This document shows positions 13,525-24,824 of a DNA stretch of 64,000 bases, one piece after another. This DNA comes from Rhytidiadelphus loreus (Eukaryota > Streptophyta > Bryopsida > Hypnales > Hylocomiaceae). Where the stretch lies: NCBI GenBank assembly GCA_947034895.1, contig OX344764.1:35714935-35778934 (forward strand). The letters run 5' to 3'. How positions within the stretch are numbered: position 1 is the stretch's first letter; each line of letters begins with the position of its first letter. The translations under genes were made by a program, and so were the position numbers. The notes beneath the pieces are model-generated. The model was not told the DNA's origin. It was given only the letters and a program-made list of their open reading frames with translations, and did no database searches.

Positions 13525-15463
13525 TTACTGCGGGTCATCAAAGTGCGAGAAGTCGGGGGAGCAGTTGAGCCCGCCCTTGGGGGTGATGTGCTTGCCCTGC
13601 AAGAAAGCCGTCACGGCGGCCTTGTTGAACGTGTTGGACGTGTGGATGCCGTCCCAGCTGAGATGCGCCGCGGGATCCGTGCAGTGCAACAAAGTCAAGT
13701 TCACGAACTGGTTGTCCACCAGGCCCGCGTGCCCGCAAGTCACCTCCTTGTTGAAGTTGTACGCACCCCCCGCGCCGCAGCAAGCCTTCAGCGGCGCCGT
13801 CACGTTGTACTTCTTCGGCTCCTTCAGGATGTCCGTGAACACGCCGTGAGCGTCGCCGTACAGCAGCTGCGCTTGCGGGTACTTGGCCCGCAGCTCCTCC
13901 ATCTTCTCGCCCAGCAGCTGGTTGTGGCGGTGCGTGATTTGGTTGAGGTCGCTCAGGCAGCCATGGCGGTCATACTTGGCGTGCGGGCCGCCGTACATGG
14001 ACAGCATGGCGGGGATGCAGCCCAACGGAGGCAGGTTCACCACCAGAAGGGTCCGGGCCATCGGCAGTTGCAGCGTGGCCGTCTTCGGGGGAGTGTACAG
14101 CACCGGCGTCAGCATCGCCTTGATGTGCGTTTCGATGGCTTCCACCACCTGGGGCACGATGTAGCGCGTCTGGCGCGGCGTGAGCATCTTGTCGTACATG
14201 CTGGAGAAGTAGTCTTGGTAGCCGGACCACACCAGGAACAGCGACTCGCTGACGGTGGCCAGCTTGGGCAGGCTCTGGTTGAGTCCGGGCGAGTGGAAGA
14301 TGGGGCTCTCGTAGAACCACACGCGCATTTTGTAGCGCTCGTACCACTGATGCTGCACGTCCAGCAAGAATGGGCTGTTGAATCCCGAGTCCCTGCGCCA
14401 CACCTTCACGCTCCGGGCCGGCGCGCCATAGGCCGCGAAGTTGGTGCCGAACGTGAAGTCGGCTCCCGTTCCCCACAGCACTGGGTAGATGGGCTGCAGG
14501 CGCACTCCGAAAGCTGCCATTACAACAGAGCCAACAACAAATCCAATCAGTACACTGTCTCCAACAAACCATCAATCAATCCCGGGGCAACTCAATCCTC
14601 TAGGTCATCATGTACTAATGACATAGACTGTAAATCAATCCCTAATTGATAGTGACTGTGAATCTGCAATGTTCTTCACGAATTGGTGGTGCTAGTTAGC
14701 TTCCATGCCAGTGTGTATTATTACTTAATTGGATGAATTAGCTTGTATTAGGGGTAGTCACACCTTCTTCACTTTGCACTTGGAGAATGGAGAATGGAAA
14801 GGTGGCGGCTTGGGGTTGGCTTCATGTTGGTAGAATATACTTAAGTGTTTATATCTTCCACACTCCTAGTCTTCACCTCTTGAGGTGAAGGTTGGGAGTG
14901 CGGAAGATTTAAGCACTTAAGAAGATTCTTTTGTGCTCTACACTTTTACCTTTCATTGCCGCTTTACCTTTGTTGTTGCCGATTTTCCTCCACTTTTTTC
15001 ATTCTCCACTCTCAACACATCTTTTAGGGGTGTCACACCTCCTTCACTCACCACGGCTTGCTATTGGCTCCTCGAAACCCTCACCAACTCTCATTCTCCA
15101 TTCTCCAAGTGCAAAGTGAAGAAGGTGTGACTACCCCTATTGAATTTAGGGTTGCAGGATTGAATTGGAATGAGCCGCGTTCGTACCAAGGAAGTCGAGC
15201 AACAATTTGCCGTCGGTGAATCGATCCGCGGCATGGCCCGGAAACAGAATGCCATGTGGGTCGAGCTCGGCATTCGCGAACTGGTCGGGAAAGGCCGCGA
15301 TGGAGTTTCTGGTGTCGGTCAGCGAGTCTCCGAACGCATACACCGCCGGGAACTGGCACTGCGGCAAGGTCTTGTTGGCCGAAGCCACGTGCATCGATTG
15401 CAGCAAGCAAGCAGCAACGAGGACACCCCAGCAGAGCATCCCAAGTCTTGACGTGGACGCCAT
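13525..15463 (-). CDS. GDSL esterase/lipase, copy 1 (two exons, MITE in intron)
   Basis: This is a secreted SGNH/GDSL-family hydrolase of the plant type, likely an ester or lipid hydrolase acting outside the cell; its substrate cannot be told from sequence. Exon 1 is 15463-15187 and exon 2 is 14513-13525, giving 421 residues. The donor (CTTG|GTACGA) and acceptor (GGCAG|CTTTC) join in phase 1 to make DFLAFGV, the usual first-intron position of plant GDSL genes; the later introns common in the family are absent. Residues 1-29 are a signal peptide. Block I is FGDSLTDTRNS, with nucleophile Ser47. Gly52, nearly invariant in the family and present in copies 2 and 3, is Arg here. Block III reads GYQD instead of GxND. 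Block V DGIH supplies Asp380 and His383. The reading frame is intact, but activity and expression are doubtful. I chose the ATG at 15463, which is directly followed by the hydrophobic signal. Confidence 0.85.
14750..15138. mobile_element. MITE in the intron of GDSL copy 1 (389 bp)
   Basis: The element starts AGGGGTAGTCACACC and ends GGTGTGACTACCCCT, with inverted ends that stay alike for about 45 bp. It is flanked by ATT direct repeats (14747-14749 and 15139-15141). The introns of copies 2 and 3 have the empty site, which makes this one 673 bp instead of 275 bp. Inside, about 14846-14924 forms a second hairpin. It has no coding capacity. The 3-bp target duplication fits PIF/Harbinger-like or CACTA-like elements; the class is not settled. 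Confidence 0.88.
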
Positions 15464-15693
15464 TTTTGACGTCGTCGCCAGCCCCGAAGCCAAACTTCTA
15501 ATCCTCCGGCTTCGAATTAGTGTAGTTCAGTTGCCGCACCGAGAAGTGGTGCAGATAATTATATGTAAGTCGAGTCCCCTATCTGCTGATCGATCTGGTG
15601 GAGCCGCAGTTGGTTCGTCCGCAGTGATAGAGCTCGAGTGTTGGAGGAGAGTGTTGCGAAGCTGAATGAGATTGTAGTGCGAGTGCTGAGCCC

Positions 15694-15700
15694 ATTTATA
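15694..15700 (-). promoter_or_regulatory. TATA box of GDSL copy 1
   Basis: On the minus strand this reads TATAAAT, about 230 bp upstream of the chosen ATG. It is conserved at the same place in copy 2 (33413-33419) and copy 3 (45928-45934). A transcript starting about 30 bp downstream would have a leader of about 200 nt. Confidence 0.65.
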
Positions 15701-16012
15701 CCAATCGAGGGAAGCACGAGGTGCAAACGCGGTAAGCTCAGTCCCAGCCTCCAAGACGACATACGAGGTACTTTCGCTCTACTGAGTTTTAGAATAGTGA
15801 TGGATGTCAGTCCAACGTTATTGAGGGAGGAGAACGAGTGGAGCGGGTGCGTGGAAGACCAAAGCGATTCGGTTTCTTCTTTGTGGGTCCGCCATGCTGC
15901 GGAACTGAACTGTTGCCTCCGTTTGCCCCGGTACTGTACTGAGGACGACGTGAGGTACGACTTGTGGATGTACGACTTTGAATTGACATTGACTCGTCTT
16001 CTCTAATATCAC
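15701..16012 (-). promoter_or_regulatory. Upstream region of GDSL copy 1 to the module G edge
   Basis: Similarity to the upstream regions of copies 2 and 3 continues, at lower identity, to the phrase TAATATCACA at about 16003-16012. Beyond that the sequence differs entirely between copies. No specific regulatory motif can be named. Confidence 0.5.
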
Positions 16013-16223
16013 ATGGTCTGATGGAATGGATGGATTGGTTTCTTTTCACACAGTGGAAGGCAGGGACACTTAAAAGTGCCGCTTTTCTGCTGTGCACGGT
16101 TCTTCATATATTAGACTGATATGCAATAGCATATATAATCTAATTGGAAAATGAAAGGAGATTTCAGTGCATCAAAGAGTGCATCATTTGGATATCATAT
16201 AACTTACAAAAGTTATGAGAGAT

Positions 16224-17149
16224 TAACCCCTAAAGGACCAAGTGTCCCTTTGGGGGACAAATGGATTTCGGGCAAGTACCTACAGGCTGAATTTTTCTCC
16301 TGATTTTTTGCAACTTTTTTTGAAGATAGAAAAACTGATTACCTTTGAGTGAATATGATTTTTTCCAATCAGTGCCTGGGAACAAAAGTTATGCCCATAT
16401 AGCTCAAAATAGGGGAGACTGGGCAGCAAAAAAGATTTACAAAAATTTGAATGTTTTTTACCTAATTTTTTTTTCCTCGTATATTATATTTTTGTCTATT
16501 TGGAAAGCTTTGATTCATTTCATTTGGATTTTTTTATAAGAAAGTTATGGACAATCTTGTTTTTTGGGCAATTAGAGCATCTTCTTGAAAAAATAACTTG
16601 TAGGATTCATTTTTGAATGCAATTTTGACAATTTAAAATTAAAAAAAAGTCCCACATGGTTTAGATTGCTTGCTAGAACAATCTCACCGTGGGGATTAGT
16701 GCATTTTAATTCTATCTTAGATATACTAATAAAATAGATTTTCATTAAATCTTGTATCTACATCTATTCTACAATTTTTTTAAGAATGAAAATTAAGTTT
16801 TTCTTAAAACCTTTTTTTTCCCTAGACTCTCAACTCAATTCTCCACTATAATGATTTAAAGCTCAAAACTCTATAGTACAAAAAATTTAAGTTAAAAATG
16901 TTCAAAGTCAAATACTCTAGTCCCGCAATGTACTGAAAAACTTGTTTTTTTACTTTAAACGCAGATATCTTACAATTTGTACGGTGAAAAATTCTGAAAT
17001 TATTTCCACACATTTTCATACTAGTAAGGTGTAAGATCCTACGGTTAGATGTGGGGAAAAAAAAATTTCAAATTTTCTTACTCTTTGCTGTAGAAATGGC
17101 AGTTTAAGTGTTTTTTGACAGAAAAAAGGCCTTTGTCCTTTAGGGGTTG
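16224..17149. mobile_element. TIR element, AACCCCTAAAGGAC family (about 926 bp)
   Basis: The left end reads TTAACCCCTAAAGGACCAA and the right end reads TTTGTCCTTTAGGGGTTGA, which are inverted repeats of about 18 bp with two mismatches. Further left-type ends lie at about 17154, 18427, 34130 and 36590, marking a family in this locus. A palindromic GTCCC/GGGGGAC pair follows the left end in several copies. No open reading frame or clear target duplication was found. Confidence 0.5.
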
Positions 17150-17789
17150 ACCAATTAACCCCTAAATGCCCAAGCCTTTTTTAAGTGTGTTTTGACTATG
17201 AAAAAAGAGCATGGGCTTATAGTTATCCCCATTGAAGCAAATTGTTTTTTTTTCAGAATCTAATCGTACGGATGTTTAAAGAGTTTGCTTATTAGTATGC
17301 ACACCAATTTTGAATGCAAAACTGCATAATAGTTGTGAGATTATAACAAGAAAAATGTATGTTTTCTATTTTTAATATGTTGTCCCTCCCTACAATGTTT
17401 CAGAAATTTGCACTTAAAATTTTTTTTGGATTAGAAGTGACATGAACAACTACAAATTGTGTTAGCACACTAAAATGCCCTTTCAAAAAACTTAATATCA
17501 CTTGAAAAGCTATTAAACTCATTACACAATCCACCTTGCAATTGTTGAGATGCAATTTTCTTTTATAAGTATAAATAAAAATAACTCCAAATCAACACTT
17601 TTTTGTTTAAATTTTCAATGGTGAAAATCATGAAAACACTTTACTCCTTCCACTGGGACCATTTTCAAAGCAAATGGACAAGTAGAAGTTTTTAGATCTC
17701 AAATCAAGTGAAATTGCTCAAAGTTGGAATATGAAGTAAAATTAGCAAGCTTTACACCTCCAATAATTATGCTGACAATGTTGGTCTAA

Positions 17790-18420
17790 GAGTGGATACA
17801 TTCAATTTTGAGATGGATTTTGAAGATGATACTAATGACATCAATGCATTAGTTGAACCTGACAATTTTAAGGATGATGATTTGGCCACTACGAGAGGTG
17901 ATTATTTTAATGAAGAAAAATGCTAAAAACGCAAATTTTGTTGTTGGTCGTGGAAGAATTGAACAAGTTTTGTGTGGAAGGGCTTTCCTTCAATTCCTGA
18001 TGTATCAATCCATGGACATGGTTTAGTTATCCATGTATTGAACTTGTCCATTCAAAATTCTAGATTTTCAAAGTTTGTTTCTCATATTTGACCTTCGACA
18101 AATGTAGGGGAATGATAAAGAGAATGAGCACACATCCATTCCTCCCATTTCATCAATAGGGAGGGGCAATGTGGTGGTCAATTCCCTTGGTTGTTATTGT
18201 ATGAAAAGGTATGATTTGACACTCAAGTGCCAAAATTGAATTTCTTCATTAGATTCTTAAGGGTCCATGTCACCTCACACCATTCACAAGATGACATTTG
18301 ACAGTTTTATAACAAAAAAGGACTTAATTTATGTTGAATTTTATATGAGCTTTAAGTAGGGTAATAATATAGAGTTGATTATAGGTTGTAGAAGAAATGG
18401 AAAGCTAAATACGGAGTACA
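17790..18420 (+). repeat. Dispersed repeat shared with 44860-45480
   Basis: About 630 bp is colinear and similar in the same orientation to 44860-45480. Translation of the better copy gives fragments such as GRIERVLSGR and HPWTWFNYPCIE, interrupted by stops and frameshifts in both copies. It is probably a decayed transposon coding region; I do not recognise the family. Confidence 0.55.
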
Positions 18421-19997
18421 TATGATATTAACCCCTAAAGTCCCGTTGTCCCCTCGGGGGACAATTTGGAATTTGGGCAGGTTCCTATGGGCTGAAATTT
18501 TACCCTAATTTTTTGAAACGTTTTTTGAAGATAGAAAATTTGATAAGCTTTGTGGGAATATAATTTTAATTCCAATTGGTGCCCGGAAGCAAAAGTTATA
18601 CCACAAAAAGCCTAGAATTGAATTCGGCGGGCACTCCCGGGCAGCACAAAAAATATTGCAAAAATTCAAAATAAATTTTTAAAAAAATATCTCAAAGATT
18701 ATGTTTTTGTCTACATTTGAAGCTTTGATTCATTCCATTTTGATTAGTGATGTGAAAGTTATGAACAATCTTATTTTTCGGGCAATCTAAACATCTTTTT
18801 GAAAAAATAACTTAAAGGATTCATTTCAGAATGCAATTTTGAAATTCTTTGAAATTTTTTTTTTTGAAATGGTTAAAAACCATATGTACCTTCATTTTAA
18901 ATTTTATACAATATTGACATATGACACAAAAGTTATAAGCAAAAAAAAAACATCTTAAGCCAAGGAGACAAAGAAAAGGACAAGTGTTTCTTGCAATCAC
19001 CCTCAAGTTTTCTTGGTGTGACTGTGTGAGCCGAGGTGTGAGCTCAAGAAATACATCAATTAGCCCATGATGTTTTTCACTATTATTTTCATTTTTCGTA
19101 AAGATTTCATATTATTTTAAGCATTTTTATAATTAATATGATTCTTACAAATTAAAAAAGTTTCTTAAAAAAATCATATAAAATTCAATTTGATTTTTTT
19201 AATTATGAAAAATGACAATAAATTTTAGACATGCATTACTACATGTGAAAAATACAAAAAAATTTGAAATGTATGTTTTAATGCAAAAATCTAATGAAGT
19301 TTGACCAAGCCCAGCCATGAAATATTTTTTAAGGGTTAATGTCATCTTTGTACCAAATATGTGACCTATTGAAGGTGATAGGCCATAAAAATAGGTGTCC
19401 ATTTTTTGACACTAAGGTAATAATGGCATATGCTTGTTCAAAGTAATCTAGATTTTGAGGTCATCAAAATCCCTAGATGTCATATTTGGCCTAAAAACGT
19501 TCATCTTAAAAGTGTTTTCTTAGATTCACTTTGTAATTCTTGGATAATCGTTTGTCATAACTATCATTTCCAAACACAATATTTTTCAAGATATTTTATT
19601 TTACTTATTGATTCAAGTTGTTTTGACCGATTAATTATTGAAATAGAAAATTCCAACTTCTTGAGTTTAAAATTGAACCCTATATTGCATTATCTGTTGA
19701 ACTATAGAATATTCATTAGAAAAAGTTCTAAAAATATATAATGTTCAAACGTAAGAGAACTAATACAAGAATCCTCATACATTTAGATCAATGAGAAAGA
19801 CAATACTTTGTGAGCCTAAGATGTGTTTGGGCCATTCATTAGAAGAGATTTCTACATTTTGAGAGACTGTGAATTTCCGGACTGTGGGAACCCTAAAAAT
19901 GCCGTGGGAACACTGATCTAACGTGGCCACATCAAATATAATTCATTAATATATTATTTGATATGTTTATTTTATAAAAAAAAATTGAATTAAAAAT

Positions 19998-20022
19998 TAT
20001 TATTATTATTATTATTATTATT
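19998..20022. repeat. (ATT)n microsatellite
   Basis: About eight tandem ATT triplets, flanked on both sides by A-runs followed by TTGAATTA, so the whole forms a small imperfect repeat. Confidence 0.9.
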
Positions 20023-21919
20023 AAAAAAAAAATTGAATTATTATATTTTGACTGTACAGGGCTCGTTCCCAGCAATGGGAACAACTCTGAAACAATTTTC
20101 CAAGTACCTAAAATCTCCCCTAATGTATTGTTCCACAATTTGAGTGTTATGTTTTGAAAGGTTAAAAGAAATTTTGGTAACTAATAGCATATACTTTCAA
20201 AAAGATGAGATGTCCAAATTCCTTGACTCAAAGGAAGAATGATTTTTTCCAAACTAAGCCTAAATTCTTGGGTTCTTCAACAGTGATTGAAAGACGCATA
20301 CTTTATAAGTTGAGAGTTATGTAAGGTAGGGACATTCAAATGTGCTAGGTGCCTAAAAGCACCGTTTCAATAAATGTTCTCACCATGTATATTTCCTACA
20401 TCAATATGTACCTATTGTTGAATAAGCAATTCTTGAACGTCTATCCAAAAACCTTTCATCCTAAAGGTCTATGCATCTCCAACTATAGAAGACAAATTGA
20501 TGTTGTCTAAATCTTGAAATGAAAATCACCATTTCGGACTCATTACAAAACCAAAAACCTCTAAAACCTAAGTAAACATGCCACTACCATTGAGTCTTAA
20601 TTTTTAATCCCTGAAGGACTGTGACTATGTTTTCACTAAAAACACTCTCAAATTGCCATTTGTAGTACAAGTACCAAATTTTGAAAAAAAATAAAATTTG
20701 GATAGATGTCACTTTAGGATCTTGTAGTATGCTAGTTTTAGAAGAGGTGGAAGAAATTTCAGAAATTTTCACCACGTGGATTGCAAGATATGAACTTTTG
20801 AATTCATAGAAATCATTTTTTTGACCTTGCGAGAAACTTGGCAGCTACACTTCACAAACTCACATTTGTATGAAAAAATGTCCAAAATAGTAGTACTTCT
20901 TTGGATTCATTCTTTGGATTTCAATCATTTGCACTCTAGATCGAGAGATTGTAGATATTCAAAGCAATTTGAGAAGATTCACCACTTTGGAAAGATTATT
21001 TCTTCTCTCATAAATCATGAACGTACCACACTCAATCGATTATTGCAACGTCAATTCCTCAACCAAATTTTAGATCCTTAGTCATCACACACAATTGCAA
21101 AGTTTCTCGCTCCCTCTTTGAATGAATGAGCGACCTTGCTAGTTAGTTAAGCCATCTTCTTCTTGCATAACTAGATAGATCTACATAACAAAATGATTCT
21201 AGCTAGAAGGGGGTGAATAGTGCGTTGCAACTCAAGCCAAAAGAAAAATGGACACAAACAAGGCTACCACAACAACTAGTAGCTGCCGCCACTTTCTTCC
21301 GTCACCAGCACTAACACAAACTAGACACTGTCCACCAACCCCACCCCATCCAAAACAAACTTGACTTTCCACCACGTGAGTGAGAAGAAAACAACCAAAA
21401 AGTGATGTATATCACGCCTAGCAAAGGTGCACGCCCACGATGAGTGCTCCTTTGAATTTGTGTGCATAACTAGCTACCTCCAAGTTCACCTTCTTTACCT
21501 CGCAGCACAATCCTACAACCACAGTTTTGGCACTAGAGTACCACTAAACTCGTGTTCACTTCCAAAAGAACCAATACTAATGTAGTACTAAACTAATATT
21601 CCCTCAAGAGTGAACTAACACTAAACTAACATTAGCTCACTAGTATGGATCACAACAAAGATGATAGACAAGAACAGCAAAGCGGCGGCGGCAAGAACAC
21701 AGCAAAGCGCGGTGGTGAAGGAGACGGAGAAGATAAACACTAGGTTGCTCTAGTCCACATGTTTCACCTCATCATCCCCACACATGTAGGATGAATGACA
21801 AAATAAACAACTTTCATCGACACATGGCACTATTGAGTCCACAAGTAGGTGGGATGCCGCTATGTACCTATTCAATGGAGTTAATTGAGATTAAAAAGTT
21901 CCTAAGAAAATGTTCATTT

Positions 21920-22380
21920 AAGAAAATTGAGTTGTATACCTATTGCATAGTTGTAAAACTAGTTGCAAATGAGTTGCATATAGGTCACATGCAAGTTGTA
22001 AAATCAGTTGCACATACGTTGCAAATTGAGTTGTATACTAGTTGCATATAGGTTGCAAAATGAGTTGCATATTAGTTGCAAAATGAGTTACATACTAGTT
22101 GTATTAAGTTATAAAACTAGTTGTATACTGGATGTATATAGGTTGCCCAATGAGTTGGATATTGGTTGTATGGAAGTTGTAAAAAGAGTTGGATGTTAGT
22201 TGTAAAACAGTTGGATATTAGTTGCGTTTTGTAAAATGAGTTGGATGTAGATTGCAAAATTATTTGCATAGTAGTTATAAAATGAGTCGCACACTAGTTG
22301 CATATACATTGTAATTGAGTTATATATAGGTTTCAAATCAGTGGCATACTAGTCGCACATAGGTTGCATACCATCACACA
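21920..22380 (+). repeat. Degenerate GTTGCATA-rich tandem repeat, CACTA subterminal type
   Basis: About 20 imperfect units of roughly 20-26 bp, built from phrases such as AGTTGCATA, GGTTGCAAAATGAG and AGTTGTAAAA. CACTA transposons carry arrays of short degenerate motifs near their ends, and a CACTA transposase remnant follows within 1 kb, so this is plausibly one such end. Related phrases recur in the loop of the inverted repeat at 24516-24724, on the far side of the transposase remnant. Confidence 0.6.
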
Positions 22381-23049
22381 TTATAGTTGAAAAAAATTGC
22401 AAAGTTCAAATTTAAGCCAAGTACATTAATTGTAAAGCATCTACAAATGAAGAACCCTATTCTATGTACCCTATCCATGAGGACAACAACTACTTTCCCC
22501 TCCATCACAAAGTAAATTCATGGTTTGTTTTCAAAACAACCCTTTTAGTTGTATTCCGCTCCATGTCCCGGACGACATCTTTGGCCAACCCCTAGCAATG
22601 TCTCAACTTCAATGACAGTGTATGAAAATGATAGAATAGGACTTGTTGCTCCTAAAGTATACTTTTGCTTTTAACCAAGGTATTCAACGTGCTTGGGTTG
22701 GGTATATTTTTATTGTATTTTAGGTGGTTTAGGGTTTACAAACTAAAGACTAGTTTAGTTGCTTGTCTTCTACTATTATTTCAATACAACTACATTCTGA
22801 AGGCAACCATAGTCCCTTGGTCAAATTCAAAGTTGTCCAAGGTGGGATGGATAGAGAAAATGACGAGGTTCGAGCTGAAGAGGAGCGACAGAAGCAACAA
22901 TGTGATTAAAGACTTTGGATGAGAGAGTATCAACGAGCTCAATTTTTGAATTTGAAAAGAATGATCTGTTTGTGCTATAAATGTAAAAGTGGCAGGAAGT
23001 GGCTTGCTTCTACAATGAGGGATCATCTAATTCAAAATGGAAGGGATTC

Positions 23050-24388
23050 AAAATTTTGAGTGTGGCGAGGACCTGGAAGTAGGGAGGCATTAGATGACGA
23101 ATGGGAGGCTGATTTTTGGAGGTCTAAAGGAGTGCAAATAGATAATGAAGTGGACACGAGGAACATGCTTGACAATTTGTTCTAAGACTTTGAAGACCCA
23201 AAGGCCATTGAAGAACAACTACATGACACAGTAATTGAAGCCTTTACAATAGCAGATGATGTCAAGAACAACTGCAGCTCTAGACCAAGTGTGGATGCTA
23301 AAGTAGAGGTCAATAACACTATGCCACAAGAAGAACCAGTTGGTGATACAAATGAGCAATCGGAGCATGAAGGTTTAAATAATTTTGACTCTCAAATTTT
23401 GGAAGATGCTCTGCATGAATTGTATGAAGGTGCTCAGTGTACCAAGTTGGTTGCTACCATTCTTCTCATGAATGTGTGCACTGTCCATGGGGTGAGTAAC
23501 AATTTTGTTGATGAATTGTTTACTCTTTTGCATGGACACATTCTACCGCAAGGCAATACATTGCCCAAAAACTTCTATGCAACTCGAAGCCTAACCAAGA
23601 AATTAGGGTTGTTTTACAATAGCATCGATGCATGTGAAAAAGTGTGTGTATTGTTCAGAGGAGAACTCAAAACTGCTACGAATTCTTCAAAGTGTAATCT
23701 TCCGAGGTATAGAAAAGAGATCAGGAAGAAGTTTCTTGTAAAAGTATTGAAGCATTTTCCTATCATTCCAAGATTGCAGCACATGTTTCGCAGTCCGACA
23801 TTGTCAAAATTGTTGTTGTGTACTCAGAGAATAAAAGTAATCGTCCAGGAGGAGACAATTTAGTGCGACATCCATGCAATTCAAAAGCATGGCACCACTT
23901 CCATGAAAATGTAGATCCAAGCTTTCAAGAAGATTCTAGAAATGTCCATTTTGCTCTTGCTGCAAATAGAGTGAATCCTTTTAAGCAGACCCACTCAAGT
24001 TGGTCTACCTAGCCAATAACATTGTTGAATTATAATTTACCTCCATGGTTGTGCACCAAAAAGTTTTTTTATGATGTTGGCTTTATTGATTCTTGGAAAG
24101 CAATCTATAACTACTGAAGTATTTGATGTAGATCTAGAGCCCTTGGTCGATGAATTGCTAGAACTATGGAAGGGAGTGCCAGCCTATGATGTAGTACAGG
24201 AAGTTGGTGCCCGTTCTTTCAACCTAAGAGCAGTTCTTATGTGGACAATACATGACTATCCAGGATACGGCATTGTTGGAGGGTTTGCCCACCAAGGCTA
24301 TGTAGGTTGTGCATGGTGTGGTAATGACTTAGGAACAGAGCACTCTATAGAGCTATCTAAAGAAATTTATTGTGGGACTCGTAGATGA
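23050..24388 (+). pseudogene. CACTA (En/Spm) Tnp2-type transposase pseudogene
   Basis: This is a decayed transposase of the CACTA superfamily, the enzyme that excises and reinserts such elements. Frame 23291-23863 (190 codons) carries the N-terminal Tnp2 region, with motifs LPKNFYATRSLTKKLG and KHFPIIPRLQHMF. The frame then shifts: 23818-24012 continues with RHPCNSKAWHHF and ALAANRVNPF, a stop occurs near 24010, and NLPPWLC is read beyond it. Another shift leads to 24071-24388, with DVDLEPLVDELLELW, LMWTIHDYPGYG and CAWCGNDL. Upstream, about 23090-23185 can be read as the end of the preceding region, with one stop. The C-terminal half of the transposase is absent, replaced by an inverted repeat and a truncated retrotransposon. 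At least two frameshifts and two stops make it inactive. Confidence 0.82.
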
Positions 24389-24415
24389 TTGCAAACATAA
24401 TAGACATCTAGCTAT

Positions 24416-24824
24416 ACATTCATTTGTACATCTATCTCCTTATTGCTTTCACCATCACTTCATCTCTATAAAAAAACATGTTAGTAGAGCGGGTCAAAAA
24501 ATCAAATTCATTTCTGTATTCTTTTGAAGTTGCCTTATTGGAAGGTGAGTTGCAATGCTTTGTCTAAGTGAATGACTAAGTTGCAACTATGGGAAGTAGT
24601 TGAAAAAAATGACATTGTAGTAGTTTCATATTAGTTGTGTTGTAGTCACATATATATACGCGTATGGTGACAATGTATTTGTGATGAGCAACTACAGTGA
24701 ATATCTAAGCATCTATAGTATACAAGAAATGAATTTGATTTTTTGACCCGCTCTACTAACATGTTTTTTTATAGAGATGAAGTGATGGTGAAAGCAATAA
24801 GGAGATAGATGTACAAATGAATGT
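24416..24824. repeat. Perfect 100-bp inverted repeat with 209-bp loop
   Basis: The left arm 24416-24515 and right arm 24725-24824 are reverse complements over the full 100 bp as far as I can align them by eye. The loop contains GTTGCAAC/AGTTGTGTTG phrases like the array at 21920-22380. It lies exactly between the end of the CACTA transposase remnant and the first codons of the truncated copia pol. It is likely a CACTA terminal region duplicated in inverted form, or a foldback element. Confidence 0.85.

Larger units (their letters stand above)
16013..21900. repeat. AT-rich transposon debris between GDSL copy 1 and the CACTA remnant
   Basis: This is about 5.9 kb of AT-rich DNA with short repeats and no credible gene. 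It contains a TIR element (16224-17149), a second related start at 18427, a block shared with 44860-45480, and segments such as 20500-20900 that resemble 1830-2640 of the left block. From about 21080 the composition is less AT-rich; 21250-21780 has no recognisable product and may belong to the CACTA element that follows. Confidence 0.6.

Noticed and set aside
16224..16240. Possible interstitial telomere repeat (CCCTAAA)
   Set aside because: Each site has only a single CCCTAAA-like unit as part of a longer TIR; there is no tandem array.
21920..22380. CRISPR-like spaced repeats
   Set aside because: Units are degenerate, spacing varies and there are no unique spacers; the context is a plant transposon.
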